Source of the DNA: Dichetophora obliterata
Lineage: Eukaryota; Arthropoda; Insecta; Diptera; Sciomyzidae
NCBI GenBank assembly: GCA_963920525.1
Contig: OY986436.1
Location: forward strand, 13,901,467-13,965,466
DNA: 64,000 nt
Direction of reading: 5' to 3'
The notes beneath the pieces are model-generated. The model saw only the letters and a list, made by a program, of their open reading frames with translations, had not been told where the DNA came from and searched no databases. The translations under genes and the position numbers were made by a program. Shown here piece after piece: positions 44,028 to 55,745 of this stretch. Every line of letters starts with the position of its first letter. Positions within the stretch are counted from its first letter, which is position 1.

Positions 44028-45455
44028 TGTGGACGAAAAACTAATTCATGAACGAATTAAATGTTGTCTTCGACCTTAATGTTCCTTTACGTAGAGTTGA
44101 AGTTAATAATTTCTGTTGTCCCTGGTTCACTAATCGTGTTATGTGTGCCATTAAATTAAGAAATAAGCTTCATTCTAAGTGGAAAACTAACCGTTCGAAT
44201 GAAAACTGGGACAATTACAAAAGAGTTAATTTGGAGAAAAAAATTCTTCAGTGCTAAGCTTAATCCGAACCTAAACTCTAAACAGCTTTGGCAAAATATT
44301 AAAAAACTTAGAGTATTTAGCAATGAACAGAAAGACTGCAATTTGGACCCTAATGTGCTTAATGACTTTTTTTGACCAATGGAAGTTCAAGTTCGAATTA
44401 ATTTACTAACGTTTTTGAAGCACCTACAATAACTGATAACACTGACTTTCCCTCATTTGAATTTGTGTGTGTTAATGAAGATCGTGTGGCTTAATTGTTA
44501 ATGCAGTTAAGTTCTTACGCAATAGGAATCGATGGAATGCCTCTTAGGTTTATTAAACTTGTCCTTCCTTATATATTAGGTCCTTTAACCCATATCATAA
44601 ACCACTCACTTACCTGTTCCCGATTTCCTGAGTTGTGGAAAGTAGCAACGGTAATCGCAGTAGCTAAAACTGCATCCGCATCAGATCCCAAGGACTACAG
44701 GCCCATTAGTATATTACCTGCCCTGGGCAAGGTTCTAGAAAGAATTATGACTGATCAAATCGCTGAATTTTTATTTGATAATAAGCTTTTATCGCCATTG
44801 CAGTCTGGCTTTAGAGCTGAGCACAGCTGTTCGACGGCAGTATTAAAGATAGTTGATGATATTAGGATATCGTATGACCAAAACTTTATAACTCTTCTCT
44901 GCCTTATTGATTTTTCTAAAGCTTTTGATTCTATTTGTCATACTTTACTTTGTAATAAGCTTCATATTATTTTTACTTTAGTAATAATGCAGTTAAATTA
45001 GTTTCTCATTACCTAGAAGGCAGAAAGCAACGAGTAAAAGTTGGTGACACATTTTCAAACCTTAAAACAATAAAAACAGGAGTTCCTCAAGGATCGATTT
45101 TAGGGCCCCTTCTATTTTTTATCTTTATTAATGATGTTTTCTCCATTTGTAAACATTCTTTTATACATGCGTACGCCGATGACATTCAAATTTACATTTC
45201 TCGGCCAGCTTGTCTTTTAGAAGACTTGAGCTATAGATTGAACTTGGATTTATAAATCCCCTTAAGTCAAAAGTTTTGCCGACTGCGAGGACTGACTCAG
45301 GCTTTGTAGATATTTCGCCATTGTTCATTGGAATTTGTTCGTTGGAATTTGTAAGCAAAGTAAAAAATCTTGGCTTTGTACTGAATTCTAAACTAACATG
45401 TACTGATCATATTAATGGTGTCTTTGGGAAAATATACGAAATATTACGATATTTA
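44028..45455 (+). pseudogene. Jockey-like B: linker and RT, frameshifted
   Basis: RT blocks appear in order across several frames: AIGIDGMPLRFIKLVLPYIL, DYRPISILPALGKVLERI, LLSPLQSGFRAEHSCSTAVL, LIDFSKAFDSICH, then after a frameshift near 44990 [19 protein letters not shown] and [13 protein letters not shown], then after another near 45255 KVKNLGFVLNSKLTCTDHIN. The catalytic aspartates of FSKAFD and YADD are kept, but the gene is broken by at least three shifts or stops. Confidence 0.85.
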
Positions 45456-46047
45456 CACTCAGAGAAAAAACAGAGGGACTAACAGTGAAAACTGTTAAAT
45501 ACCATCCAACAGATAAAGTTTTTTCAAATTAACAGTCTGGACTGTCAATAAAATAACTATTTTACTCAATTCCTAACTGAATTTTCTTTTCTTTTATGTG
45601 AATATGTATTTATATCAGATATCCTAGTGCAGGACAATTGAAAATTCAAATGAGAATTGAGGTAAACAGTTATTTTATCAACAGTCCAGACTATTAATTT
45701 CAAAAACTCATCTGTTGGATGGGATTTAACAGTTTTACTGTTGGTTTTAACATGCAATAACAATAGAGTTCAGCTACTACAGCTTTTTCGCACTTGCTCC
45801 ACATTAGACTATCTTAAGAACCAACTTAATATAATTGAAATATCTCAACGATATACACAGATAAAAGTGGTCCCAAACAATCCAAAGTGAGAAAAATTTA
45901 CCCACCATAATATGGGTTGGGCTCAGGGACAACACAAGCCATAACAACTAATAATGCGTTAACATAGATCTAATCATACATTAGTTTTCAATCTACTTTT
46001 GAGTTGACCTTTCGATAAGTTAACATAAAAAAAAAGTTTTCTAAGTG
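45456..46047. mobile_element. TA-flanked MITE (592 bp) inside element B
   Basis: It starts CACTCAGAGAAAA, ends TTTTCTAAGTG, and has TA at 45454-45455 and 46048-46049. Excising it with one TA restores a continuous RT frame (EILRYL joined to RTSSSFTPLETRHRLV). It contains a further palindrome (45466-45750), with ACCATCCAACAGAT answered by ATCTGTTGGATGGG and TAACAGTCTGGACTGT by ACAGTCCAGACTATTA. Confidence 0.8.
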
Positions 46048-46049
46048 TA

Positions 46050-46547
46050 CGTACTTCTTCTAGCTTTACCCCTCTAGAAACACGTCACAGACTTGTGGTT
46101 CAAACGATTATGCCTCATTTATCTTTCTCAGACGTTGTGTATAGCCAGCTTGACTCAGAGCCGCAACATAAACTTCTTGTTGCGTTTAATAACGTTGCTA
46201 GATTACTTTATGATGTTAATAGATTTGATCATATTTCTGTCAGAAGTAGAGGCATTTTAGGTTGCGGTTTAATGAATTACTTGAACGTTCGAAACATTAT
46301 ATTTTTACATAAACTTATTTATTGTCAAAGCCCTGAATATTTACATAAAAAAATTTAATTCTTACAATCTTCTCGATCCTCAAATCTAATCGTTCCTAGG
46401 CACAACTTTTTAAACCGCAGTAGATTCTTTTTCATAAGCACCATTAGACTTTGGAATTCACTACCAAATTATGTAAAACAAATAGTATTAAGAACCAGCT
46501 TTAAACGTGCAATATATAATCATTTTGATATACAATTTAATATTTAA
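46050..46547 (+). pseudogene. Jockey-like B: RT C-terminal end
   Basis: It resumes RT after the MITE: RHRLVVQTIMPHLSFSDVVY, LYDVNRFDHISVRSRGILG and NYLNVRNIIFLHKLIY. After a stop at about 46357 and a shift it gives SNLIVPRHNFLNRSRFFF and TIRLWNSLPNYVKQI, ending at 46547. The order matches the intact frame of element C block by block. Confidence 0.8.
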
Positions 46548-46892
46548 TTTTAATCTATTTTATCTATCGTTTTCTTCTCTTTTTCTATACATCTCTTACC
46601 AACTTATCCCTAAACTATATGCAATTCTTGCTGTTGTTTATCTTTTTCTTCTACTAGTTAAATAAGTTACTTAGGATATTTTGTTCCTGATGTTTCATAC
46701 ATAATATTTTTGCTAATAAATAATAGTTAATTTTGTCTACTTTTGAAATTTTTTCTGATTTGCATAATTGTAGTTTTAATCTAGCAAGTTAAGTTATGAT
46801 TCTTAATGTACTTTATTTCAATTGATGTACTATAAAAGACCCAGTCTTAGTGTACAATATTATAAACATTAAAGCAATTCATAAATTCATAT

Positions 46893-47719
46893 TTCAGATT
46901 GCATGTCAACTTAAGAATAATAGAGATTTTGGCATTTTATAAACAATAAAAAAAAAACAACGGGTATTCCTAATACAATTGAGTATTTGGGTAAAACTAC
47001 GTCTGATTCCCTCTCGATTTCCAATCTTTTTGCTGAATTTTTTCAATCAGTGTATGTTTTTCTGATACCATCGGTGGTACCTATACTGACTCATCTGCCA
47101 ATCCACTTGATATTAGTGACCTCGAACTCAGGTTGGAAGAAGTTTTGGAAGGCTTACATCAATTGAACCTTGATAAACAGCCTGGGAAGGATGGTTTCCC
47201 ACCGATTCTCTTAAAAAATTGTTCAAAGGCATTAGCCTTACCTTTAATGAATGAAGGTGAATTTTTAACTGATTGGAAAATTACTTTTATTATAGCAATT
47301 CACAAATCTGGTTCAAAAAACGAGGTTTTAAACTATCGCCCAGTATGCAAAATATCTACTATTCCCAAACTTTTTAGAAATTGGTCTACAATAGGTTAAT
47401 ATTCTTGGTGAAGGAACTCATATCACCGCTTCAGCATGGTATTTTCCAGGAAGGTCAACCACTTCCTATTATCATATTATTGTATCCGATGACATAAAGA
47501 TTTTTTCTGCCATAAAAGACATTCAGGATTGTATAAATATTGATAGAGATATTTGTTACAAATATCTACGTGTTGCAGCGACAATTTGTTGCCGCTTTAC
47601 ATATCAAAATGCCAAAGTTTGACATTATGTCGTATCTCTTCACCTCTCTTTTATGAATATAGGCTTGGAAATATGACGTTATCAAGAATTACTGAGAAGA
47701 ACTTAGTTTTTCAAGCACA
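46893..47719 (+). pseudogene. Jockey-like A: RT fingers, palm deleted
   Basis: The continuation of A reads FWHFINNKKKTTGIPNTIEY, LFAEFFQSVY, LDKQPGKDGFPPILLKNC, LTDWKITFIIAIHKSGSKNE, and QHG.FQ.GRSTTSYYHI. This runs straight into VSDDIKIFSAIKDIQDCI, the region just after YADD, so roughly the whole RT palm is missing. NLLPLYISKCQSLTL and TLSRITEKN follow before the next insertion. Several frameshifts are present. Confidence 0.8.
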
Positions 47720-48753
47720 CCCAGAAAAATTTTGCATAGTAAAATCATTGTGATACATAGTTGATTTCATTTTACATCATTGTATATTTCATGGTGGCAG
47801 CGACATAAATATCATTATGATTTCATGTAGAATTATTATGAAAACTAGTAAAATCATTATTGCATCATGTTAAATGTTAATCAACACGATTTCATGTAGA
47901 ATCATTATGATTTCATGTAGAATCATTGTGACATCATGTTGAATCATTATGAAATCTAGTAAAATTATTATTGCATCATGTAAAAAAAATTTTGCGTGCT
48001 GAAGAAGTTCCGTTGTTTCTAGCACATTAAAAGTTTATCGCGAGAAATAGCTTCGTTAAAAATTAAAATAGTTTGTAATAGCTGAAAAAGTAAAACAAGT
48101 GGAATGAAAAGTAAATACAAGTGGAAGTAGTCTAATCTATAAATTTTGACGCAGATGAACAAGGTAATGTGATATGTGACTTATGTTGCTATAACAAAAT
48201 AATATCAAAATGCTGTACTACTTTTCAATAGAAACAGAAGCTTCAGTTGACTAGGAAAGTTTAAGGTACTTATCTAAGGAAGATAAACAGGAAACTATAC
48301 CAACCATAGGACTTCGTGCACGCTATCGAAAAAACTATTTAGTTAGAGAAAAATTGAGGTATGCTTTGTAATTATAAGTCGAATTTTTCAATAAAAAAAA
48401 CTAAATAAAACAACTTGCTTCTTGGAGTTCTTTTTATTACAAATTGAGGTTAGGATTTAGCTGCATTTCATAATGATTTCATAATGATTCAACATGACCA
48501 TCATAATGATTTTTCATGATTTCATATGGATTCAACATGACCATCATAATGATTTTACATGATTTCATAATGATTCAACATGACCATCATAATGATTTTA
48601 CATGATTTCATAATGATTCAACATGAAAATTTGTTGCGATTTTTACATGAAAATCACAATGATTTTACTATAAACTCTATAAAGTAAAATCATAGGGGAA
48701 ACATGTAAAATCATGATGTTTCTAGTTGATTTTACTATGATTTTTTTCTGTGT
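47720..48753. mobile_element. Palindromic repeat element (1034 bp) inside element A
   Basis: It begins CCCAGAAAAATTTTGCATAG, ends TATGATTTTTTTCTGTGT, and is flanked by GCACA (47715-47719, 48754-48758). Both flanks are filled with iterations of TCATNATGATTT-type units; on the right a ~43-bp unit with GATTCAACATGACCATCATA recurs about four times (48483-48620). The centre (48000-48450) is non-repetitive and includes a short protein-like stretch, EDKQETIPTIGLRARYRKNY (48281-48340). Removal joins the two RT halves of element A (FSKHIDYIVG). Confidence 0.75.
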
Positions 48754-49338
48754 GCACATAGACTACATTGTAGGTTTCATAATCAGGAACTACAAGGACC
48801 TTTCAGATCCTTTTTCTTTAAAATCTTTATTTTTTGCATATGTCAGATCTATATTAGAATATTGCTGCATAATATGGGACCCCTTTTACTCATGTGATTC
48901 ACACAGAATTGATAGAATTCAGAAACGATTTACGAAATTTGCAATAAGTCGCTTAGGTTGGAATATTGAAATACCCTCTTATAATGTGAGAAGGCCTCTT
49001 CTTGGTATTCAATCTGTAGAAATTCGTCGGAAATATTTCGCTATCATGTTTGTAAGAGATTTAATACGCTTTAATATTAATTGTTCTTCTCTACTTTTTA
49101 AAATACCTTTTCACGTACCTTCACGGGGCCTAAGGTCTCAAATTCTATTTAATGAGCTTATTCATAGAGCTAATTACAGTCGAAATGAACCAATCACTCC
49201 TTGCTTAAGACTGGCAAACTCTGTGAGCCGAAATATAGACTTTAATCTAGACTTAAATAGGAGTGATTTCAAAAACAATTTGCTCATGAATCTTAATAGT
49301 GAAGGTAATAACTCTGGTGAATTATCGAAAATTCTATA
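48754..49338 (+). pseudogene. Jockey-like A: RT C-terminal end
   Basis: An open frame with HIDYIVGFIIRNYKDLSDP, AYVRSILEYCCIIWDPFYSC and RIDRIQKRFTKFAISRLGWN, then IPFHVPSRGLRSQILF and NSVSRNIDFNLDLNRSDFK, ending at 49338. This is the thumb and C-terminal region of the RT interrupted at 47719. It has no stop in about 190 codons. Confidence 0.85.
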
Positions 49339-49447
49339 AATTCTATAAAATGGATAAGTTTAGCTTTTTAAGTAGTCAGTAAAAGAATTATACTCTGTTT
49401 GATGAATTAATGAATAAATAAATAAATAAATAAATAAGTAAATAAAT

Positions 49448-51005
49448 TTCGTTTAAGGCAGTGTCAATTTAACACGAGCTAACAAACACAAACCCGGCTT
49501 GCTATTTATGCTGCCATTTTCATTTTCTGAAGTGATATGAGCCAAAACGCACTATAAAACTGTTTGCTTGATTGTCAGACCTACACTGATTGAGCTTGCT
49601 TGCAATAATCGTGTCATTACTCGTGAAATTTGGTTCAGTCCTTAGTTATTAAAACAGTTAACAGTAAACAGTTATTAAAATGTGTCTAACATGTTAAATG
49701 CAAATGTTACAGACAAATCCACTTCACCTTACGCTACCTATATTTGAAAAAAATTTGCTCTGCTGTTATTACCTTATCACGCTATTCTATTATCACACAT
49801 ATATTCAAAATAAAACTGTATGTTTACTGTTTAAAAACTTAATTCGAATTTTTAACATTTCTTCTAGTGAGAATTATATATTAAAACACTAACAGAGTAC
49901 TCGTATGTAAAGAAAAATTGTCCGTTATATATTGTGAATTTTATATGTTAACAGAGAGTAATATTAACGTTTTGCGTTATTTGTGGTGAATTTCCTTTAG
50001 AAATACTACAGATATTAAAACATTTACGGATAAAGAGACTGTATGCATTTCATAACGTTCTATTAACCGCTAAATATTCGGAGAAAAATAACCCCCTATT
50101 GCTTATAGGAATTATGTTAAGAGCGCTAGTTGCTATAAAATATATAACCGTTTCAACAATTATCATATTTTGTACATAATGAAGGGTTACTATCCATAGC
50201 AACTAAGGGTAGTTTCTACCAATCCAATTCAACCACCTGCGGTAAAATCGAAAAAAAATGTGAGAGAATATTCTGTAAAGTTAAAATGAGTGGTTGTCAA
50301 AACCACCATTTGTTCAAGTTCTTAATTGTTAAATGTAGTTAGAAAATGTAGTTAAAAAGGATGTTGCAGCAGTCCTCAATATGTTAAAAATATTTGCTCG
50401 AGATTCACAATGAATTAAGTTTAAAAGGTTACTGTAACAGTATGTTTAGCTACATAGTTGATTTTTCGAAGGTTTTTGTATGAGTCTTTATCAATATGGA
50501 CGTACATTTTTACAGTTTGTTCGAAATGTAGCAGAGTTAAGGAAGGTAAATGAACACAATAATAAACAAAAATAGGAAGTTAGAACCTTTAACCAACATG
50601 GACATTTGCGATTGAACACCAATGAAAAACGAAATGTGTTCATCTATGAAAAAGTTTAATGATTATAGCTTATTTATTAGGGGGCTTCACGGTATGTGGT
50701 ATTTGGTTGTATTTTATATTATATAATGAAAGGTGACGTCGAGTTGAGCAAAAAATAGTATTGAAGGGGGGGGGGGCTAGTTTCACACCCTTAAGAGTTA
50801 CAAAGTTAATTAGTATTTCATGACTTTGATGCACATTATTATTTTTAGAAGAAGAACTAAGTCACAGAAAACTCATTTTGACTCATTTGAAAGGCAATGA
50901 ATTGACTTTTTTGGAAATTTATCAACAAATCCACCAGACCTATCCATTTCCGAGCTGTGCTCGTGTGAGGATGAAATTAATCCGTTGAAACTATGCAGTT
51001 TTTAG
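49448..51005. other. AT-rich spacer
   Basis: No gene was found. It contains a G11 run (50766-50776). Confidence 0.5.
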
Positions 51006-51007
51006 TT

Positions 51008-51042
<35 letters not shown>

Positions 51043-51815
51043 CTTGATTGCTAAACCTTAACAGGTTTTATAGCAAATTTAAAATTATAAAATAAGATAT
51101 TTAATACAATTCAAAAATATAAAGTATGATTTTGAATGAAATAATGTATTTTTAACAAACTAAAAAGTTTTAGTAAATTGCTTAGAGTATATAATTTTAT
51201 AAAAGTATAAAAAATAATAGAAAAAAAGTTAAGTCAAAATCGATAAAATCAGACAGCATAGCAGGGTTGCGTTTTCAAGACAAACAAGGTCAAGTTAGCA
51301 ACAATTTTTGTATACGGCGGAGTTGTGTGACAAACAAGGTCTCATACCCAATAAAACACCACTCCAATAGGTATATATATATAATATATATCGTTCTGTC
51401 TCCCTGAAGCCGGTGAAATCCTGACTTAACAGGGTGGTTACTCGACAAACTAGGTCAACTTCACCAAACCAATTTTCATAAAATAAAGAAAACCAGTTGC
51501 GAACGCAGGCATCAAGACAAACTAGGTCTTATCGGCCACTTATATTAATATATTACAAATCGATCTAACGTAGTGTTTCAAGAGGTAAAAAGACACCAAG
51601 ACACCACGGTACCATCGACAAGTGTAGTTACAATCATCATGAAGATATGAGGCAACTGAAGATCCCAGGTTTAGGTCCATTCAGATTACTTAGATGTTTA
51701 TCCACCAAAATTTTACATTTTACGCTTAGGTCCATTTATCCATTTAGATTGTTATATTAATGTGTTTACAAATCACCAGATGCATCAGATATATGTTTGA
51801 AAGAATTTTACATAA
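51043..51815 (-). other. 3' UTR with four copies of a 13-base motif
   Basis: GACAAACWAGGTC (W = A or T, given as on the + strand) occurs at 51279-51291, 51329-51341, 51444-51456 and 51516-51528. Nothing else repeats at those places. Its role, if any, in the retrotransposon RNA is unknown. Confidence 0.7.
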
Positions 51816-52446
51816 TCAACGACGGTACTGCAGGTAATCTATAATTTTATGTTTGATTGAGTCCATGGATATAACATCAGATACAAAATTAAAATCACCG
51901 CAAGCGCTTCTAAGAGGTTCATTTTGCAAATAATTAGTTCTACAAAAGTTCATGTGGAGTAACTCAAAAGATCTTCTAGGACGAAGAGGAATATTAAAAT
52001 ATACTTTACTTAATAAAAATGGACTGTTGACATATCCATGTAAAAGTTTTGTAATCCAACAAGCATTTATCATAATTCTCCGATTTTTTAAAGAAGAAAG
52101 ATTTAAGAGTTGTAACCGATATTCATAAGGTGGTAAGTGAAAATCAGTATTACAATAAAGATAGCTTAAGCAAAACAAAAGAAATTGTTTCTGCACTGAT
52201 TCAATGTCGTCTATGTAACAACCGTATCACGATACGGCACCAAACAACTGAAGCGTATTCTAAGATAGGCCGCATTAGGGAAGTGAATAAGGTTTTCGTT
52301 ATGAAAGGATCATTAAACTCTTTTGCCCAACGTTTAATAAATCCTAAAGTACTATTTGCTCTATTTATTATTTTATTTACATGAATATTAAAGCGTAGTT
52401 TAAGATCCATTGTTACTCCAATTTTCAAAGTTTGAGCTTTGAGCAA
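51816..52446 (-). pseudogene. Jockey-like RT C-terminal remnant
   Basis: On the minus strand, MDLKLRFNIHVNKIINRANS, LGFIKRWAKEFNDPFITKTL and RPILEYASVVWC are followed by a frameshift near 52200, then QKQFLLFCLSYLYCNTDFHL, PPYEYRLQLLNLSSLKNRR and LPSR-type C-terminal blocks to 51816. The block order is the same as in element E downstream of its YADD. Confidence 0.85.
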
Positions 52447-52540
52447 TTTTGAGCAATTTTCTCAAAATTTTGCGTAATAAATCAAATTTATTTTTATGAT
52501 CAATTTTGTAATTTAATAAAAAAAAAAATTAAAATAAACT

Positions 52541-52858
52541 GGCCATTTCAGCCCTTGGAAGGACTTCGACCTAGTTTCTATTGATCAATTGTGTTGTGCG
52601 TGTTATTAAATGTTTGATCACAAATGACCGAGAACTGGAGCTACGTGTTTTATGCCGACTCCGAACGGCTTATGTTCTCAAGAAGCTTAACATGGCAATT
52701 TTTACTCTCTGAGGTTTGCCATTGTCTGCAGGGAGGTGACGACCAAACAGAAAAATTAATTCAGTTGTAAAAACTTTTTGTCTGAGCTGGAATTTAACCC
52801 GGGCTACCGCGGTTCTTGTGCTTAAGGGCCACGTACTCTACCCACTAGGCTACGGCCG
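52541..52858 (-). repeat. tRNA-derived SINE, copy 2
   Basis: On the minus strand: GGCCGTAGCCTAGTGGGTAG (A box TAGCCTAGTGGG) and then CCCGGGTTAAATTCCAGC, a slightly altered B box. A family body follows, ending GGGCTGAAATGGCC and an A/T-rich tail. It matches the copy at 27527-27810 but keeps the B box. Confidence 0.8.
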
Positions 52859-52862
52859 CCAC

Positions 52863-53435
52863 TGAACCATTAACATGTATTAAATAATAAAAAAGTTGCT
52901 TGTACTAAGAAATTTAACCAAATTTAAAACATTATCATTGTACTGAATTTTTTTGAAAATTTTTAAAGACATTTTTGCAGCAAACCAATTGCTGGACAAA
53001 AACTGGAACTCATCCAGTTTATAAAAATTGTGGTATTTTTTGGAGTTTTTATTGAAACTAGACAGTTTTTTTCTTTTCAAATGTGCATTTAGTGAAAAAT
53101 CAAAATGAATGAATTAATCATAAATGATCAAAATGAAAATGAAATTAATTTTGGCCTTTTTGCAATATACGCGGTAATGCAAGTGGCGGATACGCGGTAT
53201 TGCACTTGCAACGACAATATGTCTAACCTAAATAATTTTCCAAGATTAAAGAAATATATTTTAATTCAATACCATCACATTTTTTGGAGTTAAATTCTAT
53301 TATAAAAATGAAAAGGCACTTCATTATACATTTTACAATTTAATCAATGCTCATATAATTAAGTCATATGAAAGAAAAATGCATAATTTTAAAGATATGA
53401 ACTTGCTTACTAAAAATACCTTACAAACAGTCAGT
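52863..53435. other. AT-rich spacer with an inverted-repeat partner
   Basis: Segment 53140-53215 (TTTGCAATATACGCGGTA and GCGGTATTGCACTTGCAACG) is mirrored at 60553-60630. No gene. Confidence 0.5.
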
Positions 53436-53720
53436 ATTTCTTAGGATATCTTTGCTGTCGCATGACTTCTGCATATCTATTGCTTATTGAACTGTCTAGG
53501 ATAGCACACTGATCAGGATTGATGCGATTCCATTCGTGCTTGATTATTTCCGACAACGATGCCTTTCTTACAGGTTTTTTGCCGCAAGTGTCCTTTTTAT
53601 AATACCCCATAGATTTTATATAGGCCTTAACCTATGCTTTTGGGGCGGCCAATCGAGAGTTTTAATTTGATTGGCATTAGTCCAGTCCTTAACGACCCGG
53701 AAGCAGTGTATCGGGTCTTG
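53436..53720 (-). pseudogene. Tc1-like transposase C-terminal fragment
   Basis: On the minus strand, pieces in shifting frames give TLDWPPQ, then NLWGIIKRTLAAKNL in one frame and WGYYKKDTCGKKPVRKASLS in another. IIKHEWNRINPDQC and SNRYAEVMRQQRYPKKY, the usual Tc1 C terminus, follow. The catalytic E of the ENLW-type block is not clearly preserved. It is a different family from the 56.9-58.5 kb element. Confidence 0.65.
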
Positions 53721-54009
53721 AAATTAGCAATATAACAATTGCTCTCACAATATAAATTTAAACATTTTTTTTTTCTATTACGTAGGTTTTAAAAAACTTT
53801 CGGTAGTTTCAGTAGTAGCTTTTCAGTCACGGTGGACTTTTTGGTTTTGCATACACGCACTCTGATACGTGCATAAGAAAGCACAGAATAATAAAAATTA
53901 CAAAAGGACAAGTTTCGACACGCTGAAATCAAAAATTTGTCTATTGGGTAAAAAAGTGATATGACTTTTCCTCCCCTCCTAAGAAATGCCGTGAAACCAA
54001 CCTGTACTA
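53721..54009. other. Spacer
   Basis: A frame on the minus strand here has no protein resemblance. Confidence 0.45.
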
Positions 54010-54097
54010 AAAATAAAAAGCAGTAGACGCCTAACGTATGACTCCTCAAGATCCCAGAGATCATAAAAAAGAGGCTTACATAAAAGACAGTGCCCTG

Positions 54098-55434
54098 TTA
54101 TATATAACGCCTGTCAGAGTAGAGATATTTCCTCGCCATTTGTGTGAGCTTCATCGTTCTTTTTTCAGTAAAACTAGGATACATCTGTCTAGCAGTGTTA
54201 GAGGTGGTGCTACGCTTCCACCTGAATTTAGCCATTTCTGTGGCATGTTGTCTTAGAGCCAGCTTGCACGACACAAGTGGCATGCCTAATGTTATCATGT
54301 AAGGCAGCAGCGTTACCGTAGTACCTTCTTTAGCGAGCTCATCCGCTTTACAATTTCCAGGAATGTCCCTATGCCCTGGTAGCCAGACCAGATGAATGTC
54401 GAACTTATCGGCCATCACATTAAGAGACAAGCGACATTTAAGGGCTGTTGGTGATGTTAGGAACTCACCTTCAAGGGATTTGATCGCTGCTTGGCTGTCC
54501 GAAAAAAATGTAGATATCTCTAGTTAATATTTCACTGTACCCTTATCATTACGCAGCTCTTTAAATGGCCCTTATTTCAGCCTGGAGGACGCTGCATGAT
54601 CTGTCAGTCTAAATGAGGTTCTGAAATCAAGATCCATAGAAAAGACGTCTTCCCCGACTTAAAAATATACGCACCAACTTGGTTTAGCGGCAGTAACCCG
54701 TCCCATCCTACTCTAGTTGGGATTACTGTGTAAAAGCCGTTATCGAATGAGGGAGTGGCAATAGTGTAGTCGGTGTTTCCAGGAACTGCTCCTGCAAGAT
54801 CGATAATAGAGGAGTGACCTATACGAGTGTTAGCCCACTGCAAGGTTGCTCTAAGGCGGATAGCTTTTTCCTGTTTCATCCTTTTCCCCATAATATCAAG
54901 GGGCATTAAGTAAAGAACTGCATTCAGCGATTCAGATGAAGTGGATCTAAGTGCTCCGCTAATAAATACGGCCGAAATTTTTTGTACTTTACTTAGCAAT
55001 TTGCAATTTGACTAGGTATTAAGTGTTGCCCACACACACACACACACCATATAGCAAGATTGACCTCACTATAGCTGCAAATATCCAACGTGCAATATTC
55101 GGGGTAAGCCCCCATGTTTTACCTACAGCTTTCTTAAAGGCATATAAAGCAACATTGGCTTTCCTAATTCGCTCGAGAATGTTCGGTTTCCAACTTAACT
55201 TTCTATCCAAAATAACTCCCAAGTATTTTGCCTCTTCGCCGAAGTATAACTGAGTGCCATCAAGACGTGGAGGAATTATAACCGGAATTTTGTATTTCCT
55301 CGTAAAAAGAAGCAGTTCAGTTTTTTGGAGACTTACGCCTAGCCCACAGCTTTTGGCGCAAATATTAAGATCTGAGAGCGCTGATCCAATCAGCCCCGAG
55401 AGAGTATCAGAAAACTTTCCTTGTGCAGCAATAG
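54098..55434 (-). pseudogene. I/LOA-like RT thumb and RNase H
   Basis: RT side: GKFSDTLSGLIGSALSDLN, CGLGVSLQKTELLLFTRKYK, FGEEAKYLGVILDRKLSWKP and IFAAIVRSILLYG. After a break near 55010: KVQKISAVFISGALRSTSSE and LNAVLYLMPLDIMGKRMKQE. RNase H side: VLQAEIRAI (catalytic Glu), FSDSQAAIKSL (Asp), then VWLPGHRDIPGNCKADELAK (His and last Asp). Stops lie between these blocks. RNase H would have removed RNA from the cDNA hybrid. Confidence 0.85.
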
Positions 55435-55733
55435 CTACTGTACCGAACGACAGCGAATGTATAGTTGTTATGGAGTCTACTATGCATATTAGCTCCCCGG
55501 CCATGCTCATGGAAAATTAAGTGGGCTTTACTCCAAGTTAAAATATTAGTCGGCTACATAAATAATAAAATTATGCAGAGCTTTTGTTTGAGCGAAGAAA
55601 AAATAAAACAAGCAAATAAAAAATTTCATAATGCAAACCGAAAACAAACAAATAAACCGAAAATTTATTTAACATCGCAACGTATGAGCAACTAAATTGG
55701 AGAGAGAGAGAGAGAGGTGAAATTGTCTCTCCA

Positions 55734-55745
55734 TTATATACCCAC
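55734..55745 (-). promoter_or_regulatory. TATA box of the minus-strand solo LTR
   Basis: GGTATATAATGG on the minus strand, followed downstream by a GA/CT dinucleotide run (55701-55715 on +). Its position in the LTR suits a U3/R boundary. Start site not determined. Confidence 0.5.

Larger units (their letters stand above)
44028..46892 (+). mobile_element. Jockey-like element B, inserted in A and interrupted by a MITE
   Basis: It is the same family as element C at the right edge of the window. It begins in the linker (VDEKL..., PWFTNRVMCAIKLRNKLH) and ends with a tail of AATTCATAAATTCAT (about 46878-46892). It lies inside A, whose linker continues at FWHFINNKKK just to the right. A TA-flanked MITE (45456-46047) sits in its RT C-terminal part. 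The target duplication could not be fixed. Confidence 0.75.
43385..49447 (+). mobile_element. Jockey-like element A, split by two insertions
   Basis: The segments 43385-44027, 46893-47719 and 48754-49447 line up as one retrotransposon: endonuclease C-terminal part, linker, RT, thumb and an AATA-type tail (49408-49447). Element B occupies 44028-46892 and a palindromic element occupies 47720-48753. The element is 5'-truncated inside the endonuclease and also lacks the RT palm. It is thus older than both insertions. Confidence 0.8.
51006..52450 (-). mobile_element. Jockey-like element (minus), 5'-truncated
   Basis: The tail is the TTTA run at 51006-51042 (TAAA on the minus strand), then a 3' UTR (to about 51815), then RT C-terminal coding sequence up to about 52446, where it stops abruptly. 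This is the usual result of incomplete target-primed reverse transcription. It is the same clade as element E. Confidence 0.8.

Noticed and set aside
53789..54064. 91-codon minus-strand frame as part of the I/LOA-like element
   Set aside because: It lies beyond the RNase H end and shows none of the expected motifs; probably 3' UTR or flank.
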